A DNA stretch of 64,000 nucleotides from contig NZ_JYLH01000012.1 in assembly GCF_001439685.1 (NCBI RefSeq), positions 124,001 through 188,000 of the forward strand, read 5' to 3'. The notes below the pieces were generated by a model. That model made no database searches. It was not told the DNA's origin and saw only the letters and a list, made by a program, of their open reading frames with translations. Each line of letters begins with the position of its first letter. The stretch's first letter is position 1. This DNA comes from Pseudomonas libanensis (GTDB lineage Bacteria > Pseudomonadota > Gammaproteobacteria > Pseudomonadales > Pseudomonadaceae). Positions 26,929 through 34,903 of this stretch are shown here, one piece after another. The position numbers were made by a program, and so were the translations under genes.

Positions 26929-27650
26929 CGGCTGGTGTAGCCACCGTCGATAGGCAAACTCACGCCGCTGATCATGCTTGCCGCATCGCTCAGCAGGAAC
27001 AGCACCGGCAACGCCACTTCCGCCGGTTGCGCAAAACGCCCCAACGGAATCGCAGCCAGTGCCGGCTCGCGCTTGGCCGGCTCGGACCAGGCCATGGTCG
27101 CCATCGGGGTCAAGGTCACGGTGGGGTTGACGCTGTTGACGCGTATGCCAAAACGGCCCCACTCGGCGCATTGCACGCGGGTGATCGCATCCAGTGCAGC
27201 CTTGGAGGCGCAGTAGCTCAGGTGATCGTCCAGCGCCACCAGCGACGCCTGGCTGGAGACGTTGACAATACTGCCGGCAATGTCCGCCTCGATCATCTTC
27301 GCCGCGACCCGGCTGGCCACTTGCGCAGCGGCGCGGGCATTGACGCTCATCACCTGGTCGAAGATCTCGGCGCTGATAGCGGCGGCGGGTTCCAGGCGTG
27401 AGATACCGGCGCAGTTGACCAGGCCGTGCAGGGGCGGCAGGTCTTGCAGGGCTTTGTCGAGGGCGATGCTGTCAGCGATGTCCACGCACAGGGTGTGGCA
27501 GCCTAATACCGCCAACGCCTGGGCGTCGCGACCGAGAGCGAAAACTTCGGCGCCGCTGGTGATCAGTTGCTGGGCAATTTCGCGACCGATGCCGCTGCTG
27601 GCACCGGTGACGAGGATGCGCTGGTGAGAGAGGTCGAAGGTAGTGGTCAT
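26925..27650 (-). CDS. SDR family oxidoreductase, L-xylulose reductase-like
   Basis: A 241-residue short-chain dehydrogenase with cofactor motif TGASSGIGRE, NCAG in the fourth strand, and catalytic Ser (VSSQAS), Tyr and Lys (YCASK). The segment VNPTVTLTPMATMAWSEPAKRE and the C-terminus closely follow the pattern of dicarbonyl/L-xylulose reductases (DCXR), which interconvert a ketose and a polyol. It is the last gene of the polyol operon, 140 bp after the kinase gene with a REP pair between. Start at 27650 gives a standard N-terminus. Confidence 0.85.
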   Translation of the reverse strand: MTTTFDLSHQRILVTGASSGIGREIAQQLITSGAEVFALGRDAQALAVLGCHTLCVDIADSIALDKALQDLPPLHGLVNCAGISRLEPAAAISAEIFDQVMSVNARAAAQVASRVAAKMIEADIAGSIVNVSSQASLVALDDHLSYCASKAALDAITRVQCAEWGRFGIRVNSVNPTVTLTPMATMAWSEPAKREPALAAIPLGRFAQPAEVALPVLFLLSDAASMISGVSLPIDGGYTSR

Positions 27651-27682
27651 AAATAAAGATCTCAAAACCAATGAAGATCCAC

Positions 27683-27772
27683 TGTGGGAGCTGGCTTGCC
27701 TGCGATAGCGGAGTGTCAGTCTCCTTATCGGGTGCTGATACACCGCTATCGCAGGCAAGCCAGCTCCCACAT
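27683..27772. repeat. REP inverted pair
   Basis: A canonical REP pair lies between the FGGY kinase and SDR genes of the same operon. It is the only content of this 140-bp spacer apart from the ribosome site. Confidence 0.9.
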
Positions 27773-27789
27773 TTTTGGATCGTGTTGAA

Positions 27790-29334
27790 TCAGGTGGTTT
27801 GCAGGTTGTGCATGATCGGTTTCAGGGCGGGGTACAGCCTCAGGTACTCGGCAAACGCCCGGTCATAGCTCATGACATTCTCCCGCTTGGGCTGCGCCCG
27901 CAATTGCAACTGCACCCAGCCGGTGTCCATCTGCCCATCACTCACCAGCCCCACCGTATGTGCCGCCAGCAACGCCGCGCCCAGGGCTGCTTCAACCTCC
28001 TGCACAATGGTGTAGACGGGGTAGCGTGTGACATCGGCGATGATCTGCATCCATAGATCCGAATGGCTGGCCCCACCCACCACGATCAAGCGCAGGTCCA
28101 GGGAGTGCGCGCCTTGAGTACCCGCTTCGATATTATGGCGCAGGGCAAAACTCACCCCTTCCAGCACTGCGCGATACAAGTGGATGCGGCTGTGATACAG
28201 GTTGAGCCCGACAAAACTGCCGCTGGCGCGGTCGTCCCACACCGGGCTGCGCTCCCCCATCAGGTACGGCAGGAACAACAGGCCTTCGCTGCCCGCCGGG
28301 ATCTTCGTCGCGCTCTGCTCCAGCAGCACCAGGCTGTCTTGCCCCCTCGCCTGGGCCTGTTGCTCTTCGGCCTGGCAGAACTGCTCGCGAAACCAACTGA
28401 CCGAGGCCCCGGCGGTGATCGCGCCGCCGAAGATGTACAGGTCGCGATGACCGTTGTAGACGTGGGGCATGCTGACCAAGCCATGGCGGGCATCCACCTG
28501 CTGGTTGAGGTAACCCCAGCACATGCTGGTGCCGATCATTGCCACATGATTGCCCGGCTGAGTCACGCCTGCAGCCAGGGTCGCCATGGCCGCGTCCACA
28601 CCGCCCGCGAGGATCGGCATGCCCGCCTGCAAACCCAGGCGTGCCGCCCAGTCCGGCAACAGCCCACCCACCACCTCGCCGGAATACAACAGGCGCTCGG
28701 GCATCATAGCCAGGGGAATCTCCAGCGCCGCGAGCATCTCTTCGGACCAGCCGCGCCTGGCCACGTCATACACACCGCCGATATTGCCGGCGCTGCTATG
28801 GTCCACCGCCAGCTCGCCGGTCAGGCACCAGTTGATATAGCTGTTGGGCGGCAACAGGTAGCGGGTGTTCGCCCACACCTGCGGCTGATGCTGCTTGAGC
28901 CAGAGCATCTTGGTGAAGCCGTAGTAGCTGTCCACCGAGTTGCCGGTCACCGCACACAGCCGGTCCAGGTCCACGTGCTCACGCACCCACTCGACCTGTT
29001 CGCCGGCGCGGCGATCCATCCAGATCAGGCACGGGTGCAGCGGGGTCATCTGTGCATCCACGGCAATCCCCGAACCGCCGTACAGGCTGCTGATGCACAG
29101 CGCCTTGACCTGCTGCGCCGGCATGCCGGCCTTGGCCATGCACTCGGCCACGCAAATCTGGACTGCATCCAGCCACACCTGCGGCCATTGCTCGGCCCAG
29201 CGCACTTTCGGGGTATCCACGCGATAGCCCTGGCTGTGCTGGGCGATGATCGTGCCCTGGGCATCCACCAGCAGCGCCTTGGTGCTCTGGGTGCCGATAT
29301 CGACACCCATGACGTAGTGCATGCCGTTACTCAT
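27790..29334 (-). CDS. FGGY family carbohydrate kinase (xylulokinase-like)
   Basis: A 514-residue sugar kinase with the two actin-like halves of the FGGY family. The first phosphate loop is GVDIGTQSTKALLVD, the substrate region has LIWMDRRAGEQVEW, and the second domain has the signature RLIVVGGASHSDLWMQIIAD with the ATP-binding Gly pair. Substrate is probably a ketose made by one of the two operon dehydrogenases, such as L-xylulose or erythrulose; no isomerase is encoded nearby. The gene overlaps the end of the upstream dehydrogenase gene by 8 bp. Confidence 0.86.
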   Translation of the reverse strand: MSNGMHYVMGVDIGTQSTKALLVDAQGTIIAQHSQGYRVDTPKVRWAEQWPQVWLDAVQICVAECMAKAGMPAQQVKALCISSLYGGSGIAVDAQMTPLHPCLIWMDRRAGEQVEWVREHVDLDRLCAVTGNSVDSYYGFTKMLWLKQHQPQVWANTRYLLPPNSYINWCLTGELAVDHSSAGNIGGVYDVARRGWSEEMLAALEIPLAMMPERLLYSGEVVGGLLPDWAARLGLQAGMPILAGGVDAAMATLAAGVTQPGNHVAMIGTSMCWGYLNQQVDARHGLVSMPHVYNGHRDLYIFGGAITAGASVSWFREQFCQAEEQQAQARGQDSLVLLEQSATKIPAGSEGLLFLPYLMGERSPVWDDRASGSFVGLNLYHSRIHLYRAVLEGVSFALRHNIEAGTQGAHSLDLRLIVVGGASHSDLWMQIIADVTRYPVYTIVQEVEAALGAALLAAHTVGLVSDGQMDTGWVQLQLRAQPKRENVMSYDRAFAEYLRLYPALKPIMHNLQTT

Positions 29335-30418
29335 GAGCGGGCAGCACCGGCTTCAACAGCACCTTGATCGACTTGGTGGAGTTGGCCAGCTCAAAGGCTT
29401 CGGCAAAATCGTCCAGCGGGAAATCATGGGTGACGATGCCTTTGGAGGTGACCAGGCCACGTTCGAACAGGTCGATGGCGATCGGGTAGCAATACGGCCC
29501 AAGGTGCGCGCCACGCACATCGAGTTCCTTGCGGTCGCCGATGATCGACCAGTCGACACTGGTCTCGGCGCCGAACACGCTGAACTCGACAAACCGCCCG
29601 AGTTTGCGGATCAGGTCCAGGCCTTGGGTGACGCCGGCCGGTACGCCGGTGGTTTCGATGTAGACGTCACAGCCGTAGTTGTCAGTGAGGCCGTTGATGA
29701 TCTCGCGAGCGTTGTCCCGGGCCGGGTTGATCACCACATCGGCGCCGAATTTTTTCGCCAGTTCCAGACGCTCGTCGACCATGTCGATCACCACCAGTTT
29801 TTTCGGGGTCTTCAGCGCGGCTACCTGGACCATGCACAGGCCCAGGGTGCCCGCGCCGGCAATCACTACCACGTCGTCGAGCTGGATATCGCCACGGTTG
29901 ACGGTATGGATCGAGCAGGCCATGGGCTCCACCAGCGCCGAATCCTCCAGGGACACTGCCTCGGGAATCCTGTGCACGATGGCAGTCTTGGGAATGCGCA
30001 TGTACTGGGCCATGCCGCCTTCGGCCACTTCGCGCTGGAAGCCGAAGATGTTGTGCACTTCGCACATCCAGTATTTGCCCGATTTGCAGAAGCGGCACTT
30101 GCCACAGGGCACGATCTGTTCGGCGATGACCTTGTCGCCGACCTTGACCTCGAAGTGTTCCTCGGCGCCCTCGCCCGCTTCCACCACGTAGCCGAAAAAT
30201 TCGTGGCCCGGCACCACCGGCGCCTTGACCCAGGGGTTGTCGCCGCCCCAGAACATCGCCGCCCCCGAGTGGCACTTGCAGTCGCTGGCGCAGATGCCGC
30301 AGGCGGCGATACGGATCACCAGTTCATTGGCGCGGGCCTGGGGCTTGCCGATGCGTTCCAGGCGGTAGTCTTTCGGGCCGTGGCAGACGACGGCTTGCAT
30401 GTGGGTGTGCTTGTCCAT
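29327..30418 (-). CDS. Zn-dependent polyol dehydrogenase, erythritol/L-threitol dehydrogenase-like
   Basis: A 363-residue medium-chain dehydrogenase. The catalytic zinc site is shown by CGICASDCK and GHEFFGYVVEAGEG, the structural zinc by PCGKCRFCKSGKYWMC, and the Rossmann motif is GAGTLGLCM. The sequence pattern, including VVCHGPKDYRLE at the start and GAHLGPYCYPIAI near the end, resembles the erythritol/L-threitol dehydrogenase of mycobacteria as I remember it. It probably oxidises the imported alditol to a ketose for the kinase. Exact substrate is uncertain. Confidence 0.82.
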   Translation of the reverse strand: MDKHTHMQAVVCHGPKDYRLERIGKPQARANELVIRIAACGICASDCKCHSGAAMFWGGDNPWVKAPVVPGHEFFGYVVEAGEGAEEHFEVKVGDKVIAEQIVPCGKCRFCKSGKYWMCEVHNIFGFQREVAEGGMAQYMRIPKTAIVHRIPEAVSLEDSALVEPMACSIHTVNRGDIQLDDVVVIAGAGTLGLCMVQVAALKTPKKLVVIDMVDERLELAKKFGADVVINPARDNAREIINGLTDNYGCDVYIETTGVPAGVTQGLDLIRKLGRFVEFSVFGAETSVDWSIIGDRKELDVRGAHLGPYCYPIAIDLFERGLVTSKGIVTHDFPLDDFAEAFELANSTKSIKVLLKPVLPAHE

Positions 30419-30445
30419 GGTGTTCAGTCCTGTGTGATGAGGTAT

Positions 30446-31438
30446 TTATCGATGGCGCTGACGGCTGATAAAGATCGCCAGCAAAATGATCCCGCCCTTG
30501 ATCACGCTCTGCACGTAAGGCGACACGCCGAGCATATTCAAACCGTTGTTCAACACGCCCAGCAGCATGGCGCCGAGCAAGGTGCCGACGATCACCCCGC
30601 GTCCGCCGGCAATCGATGCGCCGCCAAGCACCACGGCGGCAATCGCATCCAGCTCGAACGACACGCCGGCATTCGGCTGGCCGCTCATCAGCCGCGAGGT
30701 GAGCACCAGCCCGGCAATCGCCGCGGTGAAGCCGCTGATGCCATACACCAGCAGCTTGAAGCGCGCTGCGCGCACCCCGGACAAACGCACTGCTTCTTCA
30801 TTGCCACCGATGGCGTAGATGTAGCGGCCGATGCGCGTGTGCTGCAGCAGCACATAGGCCGCCAGGTAAGTGAGCAGCATGATCAGGATCGGCACCTGCA
30901 TGCCGAACACACTGGCGCGACCGAAAAAGGCGAACCACTCCGGCAACCCGGAAATCGGGTAACCGTCGGTGTACATCAGCCCGAACCCACGGGCGATGCC
31001 CATGGTCGCCAGGGTGACGATGATCGGCGGCATGTGCAGGTAAGCCACGAACAAGCCGTTGCCGATGCCGAACGCCACGCCCACCAGCAGCCCGGCACCA
31101 ATCGCCAGGCCGGGCGGCACACCCGCGACCATCAGCCCGGCAGTCAAGGTGCCGGACAACGCCATCACCGGCCCCACCGACAAATCGATGCCACCGGTAA
31201 GAATCACGCAGGTCATGCCCACCGCGATAATCGCGTTGATCGACACCTGGCGGGCGATGTTGGACAGGTTGCTGGCGGTCAGAAACGTGTCGCTGGCAAG
31301 GATCATGACCAGGGTCACCACCACCAGCCCGACAAACGGATAAAACGCCGGCGAGCGCAGCAGCCGCGCCAGGTTCAGGCGCAAGCGGCTGGCGCCTGCG
31401 GTGTTAATGGACGTATTCACTTGAGCCCCCTGTTGCAT
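30446..31438 (-). CDS. Ribose-type ABC transporter permease
   Basis: A permease of about 330 residues of the RbsC/AraH family with eight to ten hydrophobic helices; VGMTCVILTGGIDLSVG and GGASIAGGRGVIVGTLLGAMLLGVLNNGLNML are family signatures. It overlaps the ATPase gene. Two starts are possible: ATG 31438 (AGAGG 9 bp before it) or GTG 31420 (AGGGGG just upstream), which would shorten the overlap from 35 to 17 bp. Confidence 0.88.
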   Translation of the reverse strand: MQQGAQVNTSINTAGASRLRLNLARLLRSPAFYPFVGLVVVTLVMILASDTFLTASNLSNIARQVSINAIIAVGMTCVILTGGIDLSVGPVMALSGTLTAGLMVAGVPPGLAIGAGLLVGVAFGIGNGLFVAYLHMPPIIVTLATMGIARGFGLMYTDGYPISGLPEWFAFFGRASVFGMQVPILIMLLTYLAAYVLLQHTRIGRYIYAIGGNEEAVRLSGVRAARFKLLVYGISGFTAAIAGLVLTSRLMSGQPNAGVSFELDAIAAVVLGGASIAGGRGVIVGTLLGAMLLGVLNNGLNMLGVSPYVQSVIKGGIILLAIFISRQRHR

Positions 31439-32912
31439 GGCGCATGACCTCTTGAGGATTGACGGCGGACGCTTCCAGGACCTTGACGATCGCGCCCTTG
31501 TGGAACACCGCAACGCGGTCGCACATGCCGATGACTTCCGGCAGTTCGGAGGAAATCATGATGATGGCGTAGCCTTGTTCGGTGAGGCTGCGCATCAAGG
31601 CGTAGATCTGCGCCTTGGCGCCGACGTCGATGCCGCGTGTAGGTTCGTCGAACACCAGCACGTCGCAGTGGTGATTGATCCAGCGTGCGATCACGACTTT
31701 TTGCTGGTTGCCGCCGCTGAGGTTAAGCACCCGGCTTTCGCCGCTGGGCGCCTTGATCGACAGCTGGCGCATCAGCGCTTCGACGCTGGCGCATTCCTTG
31801 ACCGTGTCGATCAGCCCGCTGGCGTTCTGGTACTTGGGCAGGTTGTTCAGGGAGATGTTTTCGCGAATGCTGAAATCGGTGATCAGCCCTTCGCTCTTGC
31901 GGCTTTCCGGCAGCAGGCCGATGCCATGGGCGAGTGCCTCGGCCGGGTCACTGAGGCTGATTTTTTCGCCGCGCAGCCACACGTCCTTGCTCACCGACGG
32001 CAGCGCGCCCATCATGCCCAAGGCCAGTTCGGTGCGGCCCGAGCCCACCAGCCCGGCGAAGCCGAGGATCTCGCCCTTGTGCAGTTGGAAGCTGTTGTGC
32101 GGACCGTTGCGTACCAACTGGATGTCCTTGACCTCCAGCAACAGCGGGCCGCGCTCGCCGCTGGGCTTGGGCGGAAAGCTGCATTCCAGGCGCCGCCCCA
32201 CCATCATCTCCACCAGGCGGTCGATATCGCTGTCGGCCACATCGGTAACGCCCACATTGGCGCCGTCGCGCAGTACGCTGATGCGATCGCACACCTGGAA
32301 AATCTCCTCCAGGTGGTGCGAGATAAAAATCACCGCCACGCCCTGACGCTTGAGTTCGCGCATGATCTCGAACAGCAGCTCGGCTTCGCTGGGGGTCAGG
32401 GTTGCAGTCGGTTCATCGAGTACCAGCAAGCGCGCATCCAGGGCCAGGGCCTTGGCGATTTCGACGAACTGCTGCTCGGCCACGCTCAGATGCTTGACCG
32501 CGCAGTGCAGGTCTATGCTCACCCCAAGGCGTTGGAACAACGCCTGCGCCGCCTCGACCATTTCGCGCTTGCGCAACAGACCGAAACGGTTGCTCAACTC
32601 ATGGCCGAGGAAGATATTTTCCACGGCCGTGAGGTAGGGAATCAGGCTGAATTCCTGGAACACGATGCCGATACCGGCGGCAATCGCGTCACGGTAAGTC
32701 GCAAATTGCCGGGCCTGACCATCGATGAGGATCTGCCCTTCGTCCTGATGCTCGACACCGCCGAGGATCTTCATCAGCGTGGATTTGCCCGCGCCGTTTT
32801 CGCCGAGCAAGGCGTGGATTTCGCCGCGCTCCACTTGCAGGTTGATCGACTTGAGGGCCTGCACGCCCGGGTAACGCTTACAGATGTTTTCCAGCTTCAG
32901 AAGACTGCTCAT
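31404..32912 (-). CDS. Ribose-type ABC transporter ATP-binding protein
   Basis: A 502-residue double ATPase of the RbsA/AraG family. The first half has Walker A GENGAGKST, signature LSVAEQQFVEIAKAL and Walker B LLVLDEPTATLTPSE. The second half has the usual degenerate Walker A (GLVGSGRTE), then LSGGNQQKVVIARW and VLVFDEPTRGIDVGAK. It energises uptake of the sugar or polyol bound by the protein encoded from 33899. Confidence 0.92.
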   Translation of the reverse strand: MSSLLKLENICKRYPGVQALKSINLQVERGEIHALLGENGAGKSTLMKILGGVEHQDEGQILIDGQARQFATYRDAIAAGIGIVFQEFSLIPYLTAVENIFLGHELSNRFGLLRKREMVEAAQALFQRLGVSIDLHCAVKHLSVAEQQFVEIAKALALDARLLVLDEPTATLTPSEAELLFEIMRELKRQGVAVIFISHHLEEIFQVCDRISVLRDGANVGVTDVADSDIDRLVEMMVGRRLECSFPPKPSGERGPLLLEVKDIQLVRNGPHNSFQLHKGEILGFAGLVGSGRTELALGMMGALPSVSKDVWLRGEKISLSDPAEALAHGIGLLPESRKSEGLITDFSIRENISLNNLPKYQNASGLIDTVKECASVEALMRQLSIKAPSGESRVLNLSGGNQQKVVIARWINHHCDVLVFDEPTRGIDVGAKAQIYALMRSLTEQGYAIIMISSELPEVIGMCDRVAVFHKGAIVKVLEASAVNPQEVMRHATGGSSEYVH

Positions 32913-32975
32913 ACCGCCGACCTCGCGTTCAGAAGGTTTGCCTGGGCCCCACGGCGAGCGAGGGGCTTGAGGGGT

Positions 32976-33899
32976 TTACCAGCTGAAATCCTTGGCCTTG
33001 GCCTGGTCGATCAGAGTGATGTCCACCGGAATGGTGGCGGGTACTTGCGAGCCCCACTTCTTGGCCAGGGCAATGCCCAAAGCCAGGCGGATCTGGTCAC
33101 GGGGGTATTGGGCGGAGGTGGCGATGAAATGGCTGCCGGGCTTCTGGATCGCCTTGATCGCTTCCGGCGCGCCATCGACGCTGACCAGTTTCACATCCAT
33201 GCCGCTGGCTTCGATGGCCGAGAGTGCACCGAGGGAGCCGTTGTCATTGACGCTGAAAATGCCCTTGAGGGTGGGCTGGGCCTGCAACATGTTTTCGGTG
33301 ACGGTCAGCGCCTGGTCACGTTCCTGCTTGCCATTCTGGATGCTGACGATCTTGATGTCCGGGTGCTTGGCCACCGCCTCTTTGCAACCGCGCACACGTT
33401 CGAGAATCGGCACCACGGCAATGCCGTCGAGGATGGCGATATTGCCTTTGTCACCGATGTTTTTCGCCAGGTACTCACACGCCTGGAAGCCAGCGTCGAA
33501 GTTCTTCGAGCCGACGAACGAATCCAGCGGGCCGTCCGCCTGGGCGTCCACCGCCACCACCACGACGCCAGCGGCATGGGCCGACTTGACGGCCGATTGC
33601 ACGCCGACCGAATCGGTAGGGTTGATCAGCAGGATATCAATGCCTTTTTGCAGCATGTCTTCGACATCACTGACCTGCTTGGACACGTCATGGCGGGCGT
33701 CGGTGATGATGAGCTTTGCACCGATGGTCGCGCTGGCTTCTTCCAGGGCGTTTTTCATGGTGACGAAATAGGGGTTGTTGATTTCCTGGAACGATGCGCC
33801 GATGCGGATGGGCTTGGCGGCCTCGGCAAACGCGGGTGTCGCGCTGCCTAGGGTGATGCTGGCAGCCAGTAAACACAGGGTTTTTGGGAGCATTTTCAT
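32976..33899 (-). CDS. Sugar/polyol ABC transporter substrate-binding protein
   Basis: A 307-residue type I periplasmic binding protein of the ribose-binding family (IRIGASFQEINNPYFVTMKNALEE; DILLINPTDSVGVQSAVKSAHAAGV). The signal peptide runs to about residue 26, cleaved after AFA. The start ATG at 33899 is the first of two Met codons separated by one Lys. It is the promoter-proximal gene of the six-gene operon and lies 36 bp after a LacI-type operator. Confidence 0.9.
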   Translation of the reverse strand: MKMLPKTLCLLAASITLGSATPAFAEAAKPIRIGASFQEINNPYFVTMKNALEEASATIGAKLIITDARHDVSKQVSDVEDMLQKGIDILLINPTDSVGVQSAVKSAHAAGVVVVAVDAQADGPLDSFVGSKNFDAGFQACEYLAKNIGDKGNIAILDGIAVVPILERVRGCKEAVAKHPDIKIVSIQNGKQERDQALTVTENMLQAQPTLKGIFSVNDNGSLGALSAIEASGMDVKLVSVDGAPEAIKAIQKPGSHFIATSAQYPRDQIRLALGIALAKKWGSQVPATIPVDITLIDQAKAKDFSW

Positions 33900-33934
33900 G
33901 GCGTGGGTCTCTGTTTTGTTTTTATTTTTAGAGC

Positions 33935-33954
33935 AAATGTTATCGTTAACATTT
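33935..33954. promoter_or_regulatory. LacI-type operator of the polyol operon
   Basis: Perfect 8-bp arms AAATGTTA and TAACATTT flank TCGT with a central CG, the layout of LacI-family operators. It is 36 bp before the binding-protein start, where bound repressor would block transcription. The LacI-type protein at 25924 is the likely ligand. Confidence 0.75.
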
Positions 33955-34018
33955 CGCCAGAAACTAACAAGTAATTCAGACCTGTGCAAGCCTCCACTGG
34001 TCGGTCTCGGGCAAAAAT

Positions 34019-34106
34019 GTGGGAGCTGGCTTGCCTGCGATAGCGGTGTATCAGAACCAGATAAGGAGGCTGACACTGCGCTATCGCAGGCAAGCCAGCC
34101 CCCACA
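34019..34106. repeat. REP inverted pair
   Basis: Canonical left half and a near-canonical right half (CAAGCCAGCCCCCAC) between divergent genes, upstream of the polyol operon operator and of the desaturase-family gene. Confidence 0.9.
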
Positions 34107-34193
34107 AGGGGATGGGGTTGCCAGTAAAAACTCGCACATCCGCCCACGGCAACTAAGCTCAGCCTCAAATAAAAACACAGCGAGCAGCCGGCC

Positions 34194-34898
34194 ATGGCAC
34201 ACCCCACCGAGACCTTCCGCGCCCGTTACCGCGCGAGCGTCAACCGGCATTACAACCCCTGGCTGCACGCAGCGTTCGTGCTTGGCTATGGGATTGTCTG
34301 CATCATGCTGGCCTGGTCGTCCATCGCGGATATCACCGCCCTCCAGTGGCTGACCGTGCCCTTGACCCTGCTGTTCTTCAATCTGTGCATCTACCTCGTG
34401 CACCGCCATCTGGGCCATCACAAACATGCGTTCGCCCAGCTGTTCTACGCACGCCACACCGGCGACCACCACAGCTTCTTCACCCCCGGCCACATGACCT
34501 ATGACAGCCCCCGGGACTGGCGCGTCATCCTGTTTCCCGCCTGGCTGATCGTGCTGCACAGCCTGGCCATCACCCTCCCCGCCTGGTGGCTGCTCAAGCA
34601 ATTAAGCCCCAACGTCGCCGGGCTGTTTGCCGGGTGCATGATCCTCGGCTACCTGCTCTACGAAGTGTTCCACGCCTGCGAACACTTGCCCGCTGAACAC
34701 GCGGTGGCGCGTCTGCCGTGGATTCGCCAGATGCACCGCCTGCACGCCCTGCATCACCGTCGCGAGCTGATGCAGGGGCGTAATTTCAATATCGTGCTGC
34801 CGTTGATGGACTATCTGTTCGGCACGTTGCATTGGGAGCCGGCGTTACCCCAAAAAAAGGGGCAGCCCAATGGACTGCCCCCTGCTTCACTCGAGTAA
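34194..34898 (+). CDS. Fatty acid hydroxylase/sterol desaturase family protein
   Basis: A 234-residue integral membrane protein with hydrophobic segments near residues 25-70 and 115-165 and the di-iron histidine boxes of the fatty acid hydroxylase superfamily: HRHLGHHKH, HTGDHHSFF, and HRLHALHH near residue 185. It would oxidise or hydroxylate a lipid chain in the inner membrane. The substrate is unknown. The final 15 or so codons are formed by a terminator hairpin that serves the convergent gene. It stands alone in its operon. Confidence 0.8.
   Translation: MAHPTETFRARYRASVNRHYNPWLHAAFVLGYGIVCIMLAWSSIADITALQWLTVPLTLLFFNLCIYLVHRHLGHHKHAFAQLFYARHTGDHHSFFTPGHMTYDSPRDWRVILFPAWLIVLHSLAITLPAWWLLKQLSPNVAGLFAGCMILGYLLYEVFHACEHLPAEHAVARLPWIRQMHRLHALHHRRELMQGRNFNIVLPLMDYLFGTLHWEPALPQKKGQPNGLPPASLE
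34852..34882 (-). terminator. Rho-independent terminator for the PPC-domain gene
   Basis: Read on the minus strand, GGGGCAG-n9-CTGCCCC forms a 7-bp GC-rich stem followed by a run of seven T. It lies 22 bp beyond the PPC-protein stop and inside the last codons of the opposing desaturase-family gene. Confidence 0.85.
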
Positions 34899-34903
34899 AT
34901 CCA

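Noticed and set aside
29321..33851. Very long open frames on the plus strand (708 and 804 codons) opposite the polyol operon.
   Set aside because: They mirror the minus-strand ABC transporter and dehydrogenase genes, whose motifs are unmistakable. Their translations are His/Gln/Ala-rich without domains, as expected for antisense frames in high-GC DNA.
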